Below are positions 1 through 8,599 of a stretch of DNA of 64,000 nucleotides, piece after piece; positions within the stretch are counted from its first letter, which is position 1; each line of letters starts with the position of its first letter. Origin of the DNA: Neisseriaceae bacterium (GTDB taxonomy: Bacteria; Pseudomonadota; Gammaproteobacteria; Burkholderiales; Neisseriaceae); NCBI GenBank assembly GCA_016864895.1, contig CP046107.1, forward strand, positions 868,001 to 932,000, given 5' to 3'. The position numbers were made by a program, and so were the translations under genes. Under the pieces are notes generated by a model. It ran no database searches. It saw nothing but the letters and a program-made list of their open reading frames with translations, and was not told the origin of the DNA.

Positions 1-1
1 T

Positions 2-226
2 TCATGGTTCTCTACCCTAGATCAAAGCGTTATCATTTTATTAAATACCCAATTAAAAAAAGAATTAGAACAAGCTGATGTTATCATCAGACCAGATCTG
101 ACAGATATCCCATTTTTTAATTTTTTTATAATGGATGCAACCATCAAAGCAGGAGAAGAAGCAGCCAAAGCGGCTCTCCCAAAAATTAAACAAGTTATTA
201 AACAAGCTCAAAAACGAAAAAAATAG
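2..226 (+). CDS. patatin-like phospholipase family protein, C-terminal end only
   Basis: This is the last 74 codons of a gene that begins before the window, open from base 2 to a TAG at 224-226. The tail contains the stretch ADVIIRPDL followed about 20 residues later by DATIKAGEEAA. That pattern is typical of the C terminus of bacterial patatin-like (RssA/NTE type) serine lipases, which cleave acyl groups from phospholipids. The catalytic Ser-Asp dyad (GXSXG and DGG/A) would lie upstream and is not visible. The very basic end (KRKK) is unremarkable. Family assignment rests on the C-terminal motif only, so it is moderately sure. Confidence 0.65.
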   Translation, partial: SWFSTLDQSVIILLNTQLKKELEQADVIIRPDLTDIPFFNFFIMDATIKAGEEAAKAALPKIKQVIKQAQKRKK

Positions 227-548
227 TTGATACCAATATGACTAAACATCAAAATCTACACAGCACATATTTAGAAATTTTTGCACAAGCTAAAAGCCCT
301 TTATTACAATTGAAACTAATTCTCTAGGAAATTCTACTAGTTACTAGAACCTCAGTAACATGCTACATGATCCAAATGCAACTTAGCTGATCGTGACCTC
401 ACTTGCTAACCGCACTAAAAAGTACTATAACTCATACAAATACTAAAATAATTAAATATAAATACAATCATAACTTATACAGTTTTATTGTCGAAATAAA
501 AATTGCAGTCTACCCAACTATCAACCTGTTCTAGGTGAGGTTACTACT
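227..548. other. gene-free stretch between the patatin-like gene and recQ
   Basis: These 322 bases separate two convergent genes. The only open frame seen is a 29-codon ORF at 238-327 (MTKHQNLHSTY...) that matches nothing I recognise and lacks a convincing ribosome binding site. No strong terminator hairpin is visible for either flanking gene. It may be the remnant of a former gene start. Confidence 0.5.
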
Positions 549-2387
549 TCATTCCTCAGAAAATAAAACTTGATCTACTGATGTATTATTGATTTTCATT
601 ACTTTAGAACACATATGAATAATTTCTATTCCTATCTTATCTATCTTATGCTGATTTAATCCTGGGATTTTTGATAATTCCTCTATCTTCAAAGGTTTAT
701 TTTCAACTATCTTCTGTAAAGCAAAATCATCAAAAATCTGCTCCGCAAATAAATCAAGTTCTTTAGCTTTATCCCGACGAAATTTAACTAATAAATTAGA
801 AAATAATTTTTCTCTCTCTGTTTTAGCCAAATAAATAAAAGAATAGTTAGTAATCTTAATTTTTAGTTCAACAAAAAGCTTATTTTTATTTTTTAAAAAT
901 AGAACAGATTCAGCCGTTAATCTTAAAATCTGTGCATAATTAGTTACTTCTAACAATCTTAAGCCTATCATATATCTAATAATTGATCGCCAAAATTTGA
1001 CACTTTTATCTGAAGCAATCCCAAAAATAGGTTTATCTTGTAAATTATATCTACTAACGAATTGATTATTTTTACCCTGTAATATTTGGATGATCTCATC
1101 GATGGATGCATTTTGATTAACATAATATATTGTAGATAGAACCTGCATAGATTCTCTGGATATCTCTAAAAGATTATCATTATTTTGATGATGACAAGAT
1201 TCATGAGTGATCTCACTATCAAAATACTTTTCTAAAAAACATTTCTTACATTCTGCTGTATCACAAAACTCTAGCATTGTTACTAATTTAGCTAATCTGT
1301 TTTTTTTAGTCTCACCCACTTGTTCTGAGTTTTTTATTCTTTCATTTTGCAAAACAAAATCATTCAAACCATAACATACCCAACTTACTGCAGGTAACCC
1401 ATCTCTACCAGCTCTCCCAGATTCCTGGACATAATGCTCAATACTCTGAGGTAAATTTAAATGAGCAACATATCTAACATTTGACTTATCAATTCCCAAA
1501 CCGAACGCAATTGTTGCAACCATAATCCCTTCTTCTGCCTGATTAAATAAATTCTGATTTAGTTCTCTAATATCAGAATCTAATCCCGCATGATAGATAT
1601 AGGTTTTATAACCTTCATTCCTCAAAAAATCAGCAACATGTTCTACTTGGTTTCTAGAAATACAATAAACTAACCCACATTCATTCTTTGGCCTCTGCTG
1701 TAAAAAATTCAATAATTGTTTTTTTGCATTATTCTTAGGAATGAAGAAAGTTTGAAAATTATTTCTAATTGAATAATCTTTAAATATTTTACCAGATGAC
1801 AAACCAAGTAAATTGATAATATCATTCCTAGTTTGAGTATCAGCGGTTGCAGTTAGAGCTATCCTTGGAACATCTGTAAATTCATGTTGTAATTGGGTTA
1901 AATTCAAATAATCTTTTCTAAAATCATGCCCCCACTGACTTACACAGTGAGCCTCATCCACGACAAAACGATCTATCTTGATCTGCTTTAATATTTTTAG
2001 GAACTCTTTACTTTTAAACCTTTCTGGTGAGATATAAAGTAAACTCAATTGATTACTTAGTAGGTTGTCATAAATCGACTGCTGCTCATGAACACTCAAA
2101 CTACTATCCAAATATCGTGCTGAAATGTTATTAAAATGCAATGCTTGTACCTGATCATGCATTAAAGCAATTAATGGGGATATTACAACTGTAACCCCAT
2201 TTGTCAACAAAGCAGGAATTTGATAACAAATTGATTTGCCAGCACCAGTAATCAATTGTGCAAATATATGCTCCCCAGCAAGAATTGCTTGTATAATTTC
2301 TAACTGCATTGGCTTAAAATTCTCATAGCCAAAAACATCATTCAATATTTTTTTGATACTAAAAAAAAGATTATTATTTGAGCTCAT
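549..2387 (-). CDS. recQ: ATP-dependent DNA helicase RecQ (divergent)
   Basis: Superfamily 2 3'-5' DNA helicase acting in recombination and repair of stalled forks. Visible in order: Q-motif region (FGYENFKPMQ), Walker A TGAGKS near residue 50, Walker B/DEAH box in VVDEAHCVSQWGHDFR near 145, motif VI QESGRAGRDG, a cysteine-rich zinc region near 375-405, a winged helix, and a C-terminal HRDC-like segment. The length of 612 aa matches E. coli RecQ (609). Start: a GTG at 2402 would add five codons, but the ATG at 2387 begins the usual short N terminus; neither has a good Shine-Dalgarno. Odd: the zinc region keeps only one Cys where the family has a C-x2-C-x2-C cluster, and Walker A reads GAGKS instead of GGGKS. 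It stands alone, convergent with the patatin-like gene. Confidence 0.93.
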   Translation of the reverse strand: MSSNNNLFFSIKKILNDVFGYENFKPMQLEIIQAILAGEHIFAQLITGAGKSICYQIPALLTNGVTVVISPLIALMHDQVQALHFNNISARYLDSSLSVHEQQSIYDNLLSNQLSLLYISPERFKSKEFLKILKQIKIDRFVVDEAHCVSQWGHDFRKDYLNLTQLQHEFTDVPRIALTATADTQTRNDIINLLGLSSGKIFKDYSIRNNFQTFFIPKNNAKKQLLNFLQQRPKNECGLVYCISRNQVEHVADFLRNEGYKTYIYHAGLDSDIRELNQNLFNQAEEGIMVATIAFGLGIDKSNVRYVAHLNLPQSIEHYVQESGRAGRDGLPAVSWVCYGLNDFVLQNERIKNSEQVGETKKNRLAKLVTMLEFCDTAECKKCFLEKYFDSEITHESCHHQNNDNLLEISRESMQVLSTIYYVNQNASIDEIIQILQGKNNQFVSRYNLQDKPIFGIASDKSVKFWRSIIRYMIGLRLLEVTNYAQILRLTAESVLFLKNKNKLFVELKIKITNYSFIYLAKTEREKLFSNLLVKFRRDKAKELDLFAEQIFDDFALQKIVENKPLKIEELSKIPGLNQHKIDKIGIEIIHMCSKVMKINNTSVDQVLFSEE

Positions 2388-2431
2388 ACAGGTATAATAC
2401 ACTACATTAATATCAATTAAACAGAGTACAA

Positions 2432-2869
2432 ATGGTTATAACGTCAAAGTATTGTAATACGTTAGGAATATTGGGATTAATCCTCTTAGTTAACTCTTGT
2501 GCCACTACTACTTCTGGCTCAGGTTCTTGGTTTTATGTTGGAGAAACCCACTGGGGAGATATGAAACATTACATCAGTCCTAACTCAATCAAAAGAAATG
2601 GCTCAATAGCCAAAGTGGAATCCAAAAATGTATTAAAGGTACCGGAAACAACTTCTTTCCTTAAAGGGAAAAAATATGCTTATGACATCAATCAATGGGA
2701 AGTTAACTGCAAACAAGCAAGAGTTAAACTAATCTCAGCAAGTTATTACAACACCTCTAATCAATTAATTTTCACTCATAAAATACAAAATCCAAAATCA
2801 AACCCAATTCTGAAAAATACGATGTTTGCTAGTATATACCGTTTTACCTGTGATAAATTTTCATCATGA
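2432..2869 (+). CDS. predicted lipoprotein, surface-adhesin E-like
   Basis: A 145-residue secreted protein. Residues 1-23 form a hydrophobic signal ending in VNSC, an acceptable lipobox, so Cys23 is probably lipid-anchored. The mature part begins with a Thr/Ser/Gly-rich linker, then WFYVGETHWGDMKHYISPNSI, a basic middle, and a Cys pair (NCKQ and FTCD) that could form a disulfide. The layout (Trp-Tyr start, ISPNSIKR, Tyr-rich beta strands, late Cys) resembles the surface-adhesin protein E domain family found in Haemophilus and Neisseria relatives. That family is known for small host-binding or stress lipoproteins, but the match is from memory and no function should be assumed. The gene is divergent from recQ and convergent with rsmJ (4 bases apart). 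Confidence 0.6.
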   Translation: MVITSKYCNTLGILGLILLVNSCATTTSGSGSWFYVGETHWGDMKHYISPNSIKRNGSIAKVESKNVLKVPETTSFLKGKKYAYDINQWEVNCKQARVKLISASYYNTSNQLIFTHKIQNPKSNPILKNTMFASIYRFTCDKFSS

Positions 2870-2873
2870 GTGT

Positions 2874-3608
2874 TTAATTTAAATAAATATCAAAGCGGGT
2901 TGACTGCCCTTTAATACTGAAGTTAATCAAACCTTCTTCGATATCAGGTGCTAACTTACTCCGTTTAACAACAATTTTAGGAATACCTAGCTCTTTTGCT
3001 CGCAAAAACAGTTGTACACAATCAGAATCCTCACCAACCACTTTTTGCAAAAAAATCATCTCTTTTTTAACACAAGCAGATTTTTTTCTTTCTGGAAACA
3101 TTGGATCTAAATAAATAATCTCTGGCAACTTAGGTAAAACTAAATGATCGTCCAGAATTGAACCGTATATCAAATGCATACGCTGTACAATATCAACCAA
3201 CAATTTTATATTCTTTGCTCTACGAATACCATCCCACAACATTGCTGCAATCATAGGATTTCGCTCAAACATCGTTACCTCTCCACCAAATGAAGCCAAT
3301 ACAAATGCATCCCTTCCTAAGCCTGCCGTCGCATCCCATATTTGATTATGTTTCTTCAAATTAACCGCTTTTAAAATCAGCTCTCCCTGATTTCTTCCAA
3401 TTCTATGTAATAACCTGTTAGAAGAAAAATCAACGACAAGCATTTTTTTATATTGACTACTTTTCAGTCCAATCATCTGCCCATCCCAAATCAAAAAATA
3501 AGACTTATCCGGTGATTGATAACAGACAGAAAGGCCAAAAGTATTTGATATATATTCTATGTAATGTAACTCTGTAAGACTAAGGTTTCTTTTACATATA
3601 TACAACAT
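2874..3608 (-). CDS. rsmJ: 16S rRNA (guanine1516-N2)-methyltransferase RsmJ
   Basis: Class I SAM-dependent methyltransferase that methylates G1516 of 16S rRNA. Visible are the SAM motif WDATAGLGRDAFVLASFGG, the family-specific MFERNPMIAAML, YLDPMFPERKKSACVKKEM (motif IV with the DPM/KSA signature) and the late VVKRSKLAP, in RsmJ order and spacing. Length is 244 aa from the ATG at 3608, close to the family's 250. A GTG nine codons upstream (3635) keeps the frame open, but it lies in the loop of the terminator of the preceding kbp gene, so the ATG is preferred. No clear Shine-Dalgarno precedes it. A TATAAT sits directly against the ATG (3609-3614), too close to serve as this gene's own -10 box for a leadered transcript. 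Confidence 0.93.
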   Translation of the reverse strand: MLYICKRNLSLTELHYIEYISNTFGLSVCYQSPDKSYFLIWDGQMIGLKSSQYKKMLVVDFSSNRLLHRIGRNQGELILKAVNLKKHNQIWDATAGLGRDAFVLASFGGEVTMFERNPMIAAMLWDGIRRAKNIKLLVDIVQRMHLIYGSILDDHLVLPKLPEIIYLDPMFPERKKSACVKKEMIFLQKVVGEDSDCVQLFLRAKELGIPKIVVKRSKLAPDIEEGLINFSIKGQSTRFDIYLN

Positions 3609-3618
3609 ATTATAGTCT

Positions 3619-3648
3619 AAAAAGAAAGAGCCCACTATGGGAGCTCTT
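3619..3648 (-). terminator. rho-independent terminator after kbp
   Basis: On the minus strand AAGAGC(T)CCCA pairs with TGGGCTCTT around a 3-base loop, with one bulged T, followed by a T-rich tail TCTTTTT. It lies 23 bases after the kbp stop codon and 11 bases before the rsmJ ATG, so it separates the two transcripts. Confidence 0.8.
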
Positions 3649-3670
3649 CTTCCTCCGTACTAAAGTTCAA

Positions 3671-4114
3671 TTATGCTTTAGGAATAATCAAAGTTTGTCC
3701 AGGATAAATTTTATCAGGATCAGTTAACATAGGTTTGTTTGCTTCAAAAATAATAGTATATTTGCTAGCATCATTGTAATATTTTTCTGCAATTTTTGAT
3801 AAAGTATCACCCTTTTGAACAGCATAAAAATCAGCTTCCTTACCACTTGATCTAACTTTTAATTTATCATTAACCTCTTTAACACCTTCAATATTCCCTG
3901 TTGCAGTCAAAACCATCTGTTTTACCTGTGGTGACTCACACTCACCTGTGACTGTTGCAACCCCATCTTCATTACAATCCACCTGAATATCAGTTGCACC
4001 TGGGATATTGTAACTTCGCACATGTGCGGTCACTTTTTTACCTCTATCTGTATTGTTATCAGATGCACCAAAAATCTTTTCTCCTGCTTCTTTGAAAAAA
4101 CTAAATAAACTCAT
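3671..4114 (-). CDS. kbp: BON and LysM domain protein Kbp (YgaU-like)
   Basis: A 147-residue soluble protein closely resembling E. coli Kbp/YgaU, a potassium-binding stress protein. The start MSLFSFFKEAGEKIFGA matches that family's N-terminal helix. Residues about 25-88 form a BON domain (GVATVTGECESPQVKQMVLTA...), and residues about 95-146 a LysM domain (YAVQKGDTLSKIAEKYYND to IYPGQTLIIP). No signal peptide is visible, in line with a cytoplasmic role. It follows the YidB-like gene by 11 bases on the same strand, so the two are probably co-transcribed, ending at the hairpin just downstream. Confidence 0.9.
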   Translation of the reverse strand: MSLFSFFKEAGEKIFGASDNNTDRGKKVTAHVRSYNIPGATDIQVDCNEDGVATVTGECESPQVKQMVLTATGNIEGVKEVNDKLKVRSSGKEADFYAVQKGDTLSKIAEKYYNDASKYTIIFEANKPMLTDPDKIYPGQTLIIPKA

Positions 4115-4125
4115 AATTGACTCCT

Positions 4126-4587
4126 TTACTTTATAAATGAGGTTAACAATTCTGCTATATTCATTTGCTTTATCACATTTGCATCAGGAACATTACCCTC
4201 TCTAGTTGCTTCGTCAACAACCAAAGGTAAAAATTGAGAAATCAAACCAGTAAGAATAGTAGAACTCATCCCTACTTTATCAGATAATGTTTGAATCCAA
4301 TCTACTCCAAATACCGATTGTACTTGCTCCATTGTCAATGGCATATTTTTACCAGATCCAATCCAAGACTGAATCAACTCACCCAGGTTAGCTGTATCAA
4401 ATTTTTTAATTAATGCTTCAAACCCGCCTATAGAGCCTTGCTCTCCTATTAATTCAGTCATTATCGTAATGATTTGCTTCATATTACCTGATTCTAACCG
4501 CTCCTTAATAAATGAACCTATTAACTGATCGGTATTACCAGCAATAGCACTACCAGCTATTTTTTTGATATCATCAATCAAACTCAT
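4126..4587 (-). CDS. YidB family protein
   Basis: A 153-residue helical protein of the YidB (former DUF937-like) family. Typical features are the Gly-rich middle (GSIGGFEALIKKFDTANLGELIQSWIGSG), the motif NMPLTMEQVQSVFG, and LTGLISQFLPLVVDEATREG near the end. The biochemical role of the family is unknown. It precedes kbp by 11 bases, and a small stress-related pair is a reasonable inference. It is divergent from comF: the long version of the comF frame overlaps this gene's start, which argues for a shorter ComF. Confidence 0.88.
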   Translation of the reverse strand: MSLIDDIKKIAGSAIAGNTDQLIGSFIKERLESGNMKQIITIMTELIGEQGSIGGFEALIKKFDTANLGELIQSWIGSGKNMPLTMEQVQSVFGVDWIQTLSDKVGMSSTILTGLISQFLPLVVDEATREGNVPDANVIKQMNIAELLTSFIK

Positions 4588-4693
4588 TACTTCTTCCCAG
4601 TTAAAATTTACACCTGCTCATTATATATTTTTTTTTCACCTTGTGAAGAAAAATACAAAACATATCGATATAAAATATTATAATGATGTAATC

Positions 4694-5398
4694 ATGTCAT
4701 TCTTCAACATTGTAAAAAAATATCGAATCATTTTTATGTATCAATGCCCATTATGTTATCACCTAGATTCTCGTAAAATCCTGTGCCAGCAATGCTACGA
4801 AATAATAAAAACGATAAGTAGACATGGACATTACTGCAGACATTGTGGACAAGAAATTCTTGCAGGAAATATATGTGGGCTATGTCAATCCCAAAATACA
4901 CTTATAGACCAATTTTGGGCAAGCTATTATTACAAACCTCCTTTATCTAAATTGATACAAGAATGGAAATTTCACTCTAAAATCCAATATTCGAAAATAC
5001 TAGCATATCTCATGCTACAAAATACGCCTTATTGGTTAAAAAAACAATCCAAGCTTATCGATTATATTATTGCAATGCCACTCACCATTAGTAGCTATCA
5101 CAAAAGACTATTTAACCAAAGTTTAGAATTATCTTTATACATAAGTAAAGAATATAATATTCCTCTTTGGCATAACGCTTATATAAATAAACACAATCGC
5201 AAACCACAACATAATTTAAAGCAAGAAGAACGTATTACAAATATAAAAAATTCATTTCAGCTTAATAAGAGTCCCAATGCCACAACTATTCTAATAATTG
5301 ATGATGTTGCAACTACACTTGCAACTGTGAACGAACTAGCAAAATGCTTAAAAAAAGAAAAGAATTACCAAGTTTTTACCTGGGTCTTGGCTCATTAG
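4694..5398 (+). CDS. comF: ComF family protein (phosphoribosyltransferase fold)
   Basis: ComF proteins are needed for DNA uptake during natural transformation in several bacteria. The N terminus carries Zn-type Cys pairs (CPLC, CQQC, CRHCG and CGLC), followed by YYKPPLSKLIQEWKFHSK, the family hallmark H-x-R-K-P-Q-x-x-L (NRKPQHNLKQEER), and the PRPP-binding motif TILIIDDVATTLATV near the end. The open frame reaches back to 4565, inside the divergent yidB-like gene. The ATG at 4694 gives a family-like N terminus; the ATG at 4736 just before the first Cys pair is an alternative. Neither has a good Shine-Dalgarno. trmL follows after 9 bases, so they are likely co-transcribed. Together with the pilus genes here this hints at natural competence. 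Confidence 0.88.
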   Translation: MSFFNIVKKYRIIFMYQCPLCYHLDSRKILCQQCYEIIKTISRHGHYCRHCGQEILAGNICGLCQSQNTLIDQFWASYYYKPPLSKLIQEWKFHSKIQYSKILAYLMLQNTPYWLKKQSKLIDYIIAMPLTISSYHKRLFNQSLELSLYISKEYNIPLWHNAYINKHNRKPQHNLKQEERITNIKNSFQLNKSPNATTILIIDDVATTLATVNELAKCLKKEKNYQVFTWVLAH

Positions 5399-5407
5399 GA
5401 AAATCAC

Positions 5408-5878
5408 ATGGATAAGAATCACATTATTTTATTTGAACCAGAAATTCCTCAAAACACTGGCAATATCATTAGACTGTGTGCTAATACAGGCTTCATACTC
5501 CATCTGGTTGAACCTCTTGGCTTTATATTCAATTCCAGCAAAATGAGAAGAGCTGGCCTGGATTACCATGAATTCACTTCTGTTGTTATCCATAAAACAT
5601 GGCAGGAATGCTCAAATTATTTTACACAAGGAAACATTTACGCCCTAACAACCAAAGGTACTACACGCTACGATCAACCTAAATTTAATCAAGGAGATGC
5701 TTTTCTATTTGGATCTGAAACCAGGGGATTACCTGAAAAAATACTCAATACTTTTTCTGATCAAAAGAAATTACGTCTACCAATGTTTAAAAACAGTCGT
5801 AGTATGAACTTGGCAAATACCGTATCAGTAATGGTATTCGAAGCATGGAGGCAAAATAATTTTAATGGGGGAACGTAA
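5408..5878 (+). CDS. trmL: tRNA (cytidine(34)-2'-O)-methyltransferase TrmL
   Basis: SPOUT-fold methyltransferase that 2'-O-methylates the wobble base of leucine tRNAs. Diagnostic motifs are ILFEPEIPQNTGNIIRLCAN at the N terminus, FNSSKMRRAGLDY, LFGSETRGLP (motif 2) and LRLPMFKNSRSMNLANTVS (motif 3, part of the trefoil knot). The 156-residue length is standard for the single-domain family. It lies 9 bases after comF and converges on fabF. Confidence 0.95.
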   Translation: MDKNHIILFEPEIPQNTGNIIRLCANTGFILHLVEPLGFIFNSSKMRRAGLDYHEFTSVVIHKTWQECSNYFTQGNIYALTTKGTTRYDQPKFNQGDAFLFGSETRGLPEKILNTFSDQKKLRLPMFKNSRSMNLANTVSVMVFEAWRQNNFNGGT

Positions 5879-5884
5879 AAGTTA

Positions 5885-7135
5885 TTACCTCAGTTTTCCA
5901 AAAATCAAAGTACCATTCGTACCACCAAAACCAAAGGAGTTACTCAATACAATATCAACTTTTGTTTCTTGAGCACCATTAGCACAAAAGTCTAAATCAC
6001 AGCCATTCTCAATATCCTGATCAAAAACATTGATAGTAGGTGGTACTATTTGATGATGGATGGCTAAAATTGAATATACTGACTCAATACCTCCTGCCCC
6101 TCCTAATAAGTGACCAGTCATCGATTTAGTGGAACTGATTTTCATATTATAAGCATGATCTTTAAATAATTTTTTAATGGCAACCACCTCTGCCAAATCA
6201 CCCAGTTGGGTTGACGTCGCATGAGCATTAATATAGTCTACATCTACAGGATTAATTTGAGCGTCCTTAAGTGCCCTATCCATACCCAAAATGGCACCAG
6301 AACCGTCTGGTAATGGCGCAGTCATGTGATAAGCATCTGAACTCATACCATAACCAAGGACTTCAGCATAAACTTTTGCACCACGCTTTTTAGCATGTTC
6401 ATATTCTTCTAAAACTAAAACACCCGCGCCTTCACCCATAACAAAACCATCTCTACCTCTATCCCAAGGTCGACAGGCTGTTGTAGGGTCATCATTTCGA
6501 CTAGAAAGTGCTTTTGCTGCATGGAATCCAGCTACAGCTAATCTCGAAATAGAAGATTCTGTCCCACCTGCTATTGCAACATCTATCCTCCCTGCTTGGA
6601 TCATCATAAAAGAATCACCTATACTGTGTGTTCCTGTTGTACAAGCAGAAGCAAGACTATAACTAGGACCTTGATAGCCCTTTAACATTGAAACATGCCC
6701 AGCAACTAAATTAATAATAGTACTTGGAATAAAAAAAGGACTCACTTTCCTGTAGCCTTTTTCTTCAATTTGTAGTGTCATATTTTCTATATTATCAACA
6801 CCACCAATACCAGAGCCTATAATGACGCCAACTCTTGTTTTATCCAAATTAGGATCATCATCCAATTGAGCATCTTCAATTGCTTGCAAAGCGGAAGCTA
6901 TGCCATAATGCATAAATAAATCCATATGACGTGCCTGTTTTGGCGAAACATAATCCTCAATATTAAAGTTCTTAACTTCACCTGCAATAGAGCACCCGAG
7001 GCCTGATGTATCAAACCGGGTAATCGTTGCTATACCACTCCTCCCGTTAAGCAGACTATCCCAAGCTTCTAAAACAGTATTACCAACCGGAGAAACTTGT
7101 CCCACACCAGTAACAACAACTCTTCTTTTACCCAT
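5885..7135 (-). CDS. fabF: beta-ketoacyl-ACP synthase II FabF
   Basis: Condensing enzyme that elongates acyl chains on acyl carrier protein in type II fatty acid synthesis. The catalytic triad is visible: Cys in SLASACTTGTHS (near 165), His in INAHATSTQLGD (near 305) and His in MTGHLLGGAGG (near 340), with the Gly-rich C terminus NSFGFGGTNGTLIF. The 416-residue length is normal. It lies 36 bases after acpP on the same strand, the usual acpP-fabF arrangement, and supplies the enzyme acting on that carrier. Confidence 0.97.
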   Translation of the reverse strand: MGKRRVVVTGVGQVSPVGNTVLEAWDSLLNGRSGIATITRFDTSGLGCSIAGEVKNFNIEDYVSPKQARHMDLFMHYGIASALQAIEDAQLDDDPNLDKTRVGVIIGSGIGGVDNIENMTLQIEEKGYRKVSPFFIPSTIINLVAGHVSMLKGYQGPSYSLASACTTGTHSIGDSFMMIQAGRIDVAIAGGTESSISRLAVAGFHAAKALSSRNDDPTTACRPWDRGRDGFVMGEGAGVLVLEEYEHAKKRGAKVYAEVLGYGMSSDAYHMTAPLPDGSGAILGMDRALKDAQINPVDVDYINAHATSTQLGDLAEVVAIKKLFKDHAYNMKISSTKSMTGHLLGGAGGIESVYSILAIHHQIVPPTINVFDQDIENGCDLDFCANGAQETKVDIVLSNSFGFGGTNGTLIFGKLR

Positions 7136-7171
7136 ACCCTGATACCCTAGAAGTCGATCCTAAATACAAAA

Positions 7172-7405
7172 TTATTGACGTGCAACAATATAATCAATTG
7201 CTTGCTGTACAGTAGTAATTTTCTCTGCATCTTCATCTGGTATCTCGCAACCAAAAGCTTCTTCTAAGCTCATAACCAATTCAACAATATCCAAAGAATC
7301 TGCTCCTAGATCCTCCTGAAAAGAAGATTCATTTTTTATTTTCTCTATCTCAATGCATAACTGTTCAGAAACAATTTCCCTAACTTTGTTTTCAATATTT
7401 TCCAT
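7172..7405 (-). CDS. acpP: acyl carrier protein
   Basis: A 77-residue acidic helical protein that carries growing fatty acids. The phosphopantetheine attachment site is Ser37 in [23 protein letters not shown] lies 7 bases upstream of the ATG. It is the first gene of an acpP-fabF pair; a TATAAT box and a 13-base palindrome lie upstream on the minus strand. Confidence 0.97.
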   Translation of the reverse strand: MENIENKVREIVSEQLCIEIEKIKNESSFQEDLGADSLDIVELVMSLEEAFGCEIPDEDAEKITTVQQAIDYIVARQ

Positions 7406-7484
7406 GTTAAACTCCCAATTAATTCTTACATATCTGTTTTTAAATACACTCAGCTCAAAAATACAACCAAGATAGACGGTCTAC

Positions 7485-7511
7485 ATTATAGCCTAACTCC
7501 AAAAATTTTGG
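7485..7511 (-). promoter_or_regulatory. acpP promoter with palindromic candidate operator
   Basis: On the minus strand a perfect TATAAT is at 7490-7485, about 80 bases upstream of the acpP ATG. Eight bases further upstream a perfect inverted repeat with 6-base arms around one base (CCAAAAATTTTGG, 7499-7511) lies over the spacer and -35 region. No good -35 hexamer is seen at 17 bases, which would fit an activator- or repressor-dependent promoter. The protein that would bind is unknown. Confidence 0.45.
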
Positions 7512-7553
7512 CACAAAAAAAATAAATAAAACAAAATACACTATTGGTTTCTT

Positions 7554-7582
7554 TTGTTATATGTCATAATTCGTAACATACT
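7554..7582 (+). promoter_or_regulatory. possible gpsA promoter
   Basis: TTGTTA at 7554-7559 and CATACT at 7577-7582 are separated by 17 bases and lie 27 bases before the gpsA ATG. Each box matches four of six consensus positions, so this is plausible but unproven. Confidence 0.35.
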
Positions 7583-7608
7583 ACCGATGTTAACAAGGTT
7601 TTTTCCTT

Positions 7609-8598
7609 ATGAGAATTATTATTATTGGAAATGGCTCGTGGGGAACCGCATTAGCCATTCATTTTTCTAGGACTCATAATACCAGTTTACTCACAAGAAA
7701 CTGCAAAGACGCTCAAAAGCTTAATCAGGATAGAGAGAATAAAAAATATCTCACTAACTATCATTTCCCTGATTCATTGACTATTGACTTCATAGAAAAT
7801 ATTGATTGTTTATCACCGTATGATTTAGTTATTATCGCAACACCAATGATTGCTGTTCGTGCAACTTTAGAATCCTTACCTGTTCTCAAATCCACTCCAA
7901 TACTGGTAGCGTCTAAAGGTTTTGAAAAAGGAACTGGCCTACTGCCCCACCAAGTTGTGGCCGATATCTATCCCAATAACAAAAGTATTGGTCTTTTATC
8001 TGGACCTACATTTGCACAAGAACTAGCCTCAGGCTTGCCTTCTGCTATTTGTTTATCAACTGATAATTTAATATGGGGTAAAGATATAACTAAAATGCTC
8101 AATAATAGTACTATGAGAATTTATCTCAATGATGATCCTATAGGAGTGGGCGTTGGGGGAGCAGTCAAAAATATTATCGCAGTAGCTTCTGGCTTTTCTG
8201 ATGGGAAACATGTAGGAAATAATGCCAGGGCTGCCTTAATCACGCGAGGATTGGCAGAAATGACTAGACTAGCCAATTCATTAGGAGCCAAAGAAGATAC
8301 GATGCGAGGCTTAGGTACTCTTGGAGACTTAATATTAACTTGTACTGGAAATCTTTCTCGTAATAGGCAAGTAGGTTTAAAGTTGGCAGAAGGAAAAAAC
8401 CTTCAGGAAATTCTACAGGAATTGGAACACGTCGCAGAAGGTATTAACACTTTACCAGAAGTTTTAGCCATTGCAAAAAAAAATAATGTAGAAATGCCTA
8501 TCACAGAAATGCTATCTAATCTATTAACAGGCAAAATATCCGTCGATGATGTTGTAGAGACCATCATGCGTCGCTCACCCAAAATTGAAGGTGTCTAG
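7609..8598 (+). CDS. gpsA: NAD(P)-dependent glycerol-3-phosphate dehydrogenase
   Basis: Makes sn-glycerol-3-phosphate from dihydroxyacetone phosphate for phospholipid synthesis. The N terminus MRIIIIGNGSWGTALAIHF is the Rossmann dinucleotide-binding motif. Also visible are GPTFAQELASGLPSA, the catalytic Lys region GGAVKNIIAVASGFSDG, and NARAALITRGLAEMTRL, all GpsA signatures. The 329-residue length is normal. An AAGG lies about 10 bases upstream of the ATG. The gene is divergent from acpP and converges on a nitroreductase gene (1-base gap). Confidence 0.96.
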   Translation: MRIIIIGNGSWGTALAIHFSRTHNTSLLTRNCKDAQKLNQDRENKKYLTNYHFPDSLTIDFIENIDCLSPYDLVIIATPMIAVRATLESLPVLKSTPILVASKGFEKGTGLLPHQVVADIYPNNKSIGLLSGPTFAQELASGLPSAICLSTDNLIWGKDITKMLNNSTMRIYLNDDPIGVGVGGAVKNIIAVASGFSDGKHVGNNARAALITRGLAEMTRLANSLGAKEDTMRGLGTLGDLILTCTGNLSRNRQVGLKLAEGKNLQEILQELEHVAEGINTLPEVLAIAKKNNVEMPITEMLSNLLTGKISVDDVVETIMRRSPKIEGV

Positions 8599-8599
8599 C

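Noticed and set aside
409..417. ACCGCACTA, an eight-of-nine match to the Haemophilus uptake core
   Set aside because: One core base is wrong and the A/T blocks are not in register. Expected by chance in 64 kb.
4565..4693. Longer comF start
   Set aside because: It overlaps the start of the divergent yidB-like gene and adds a hydrophobic, AT-rich extension not typical of the family.
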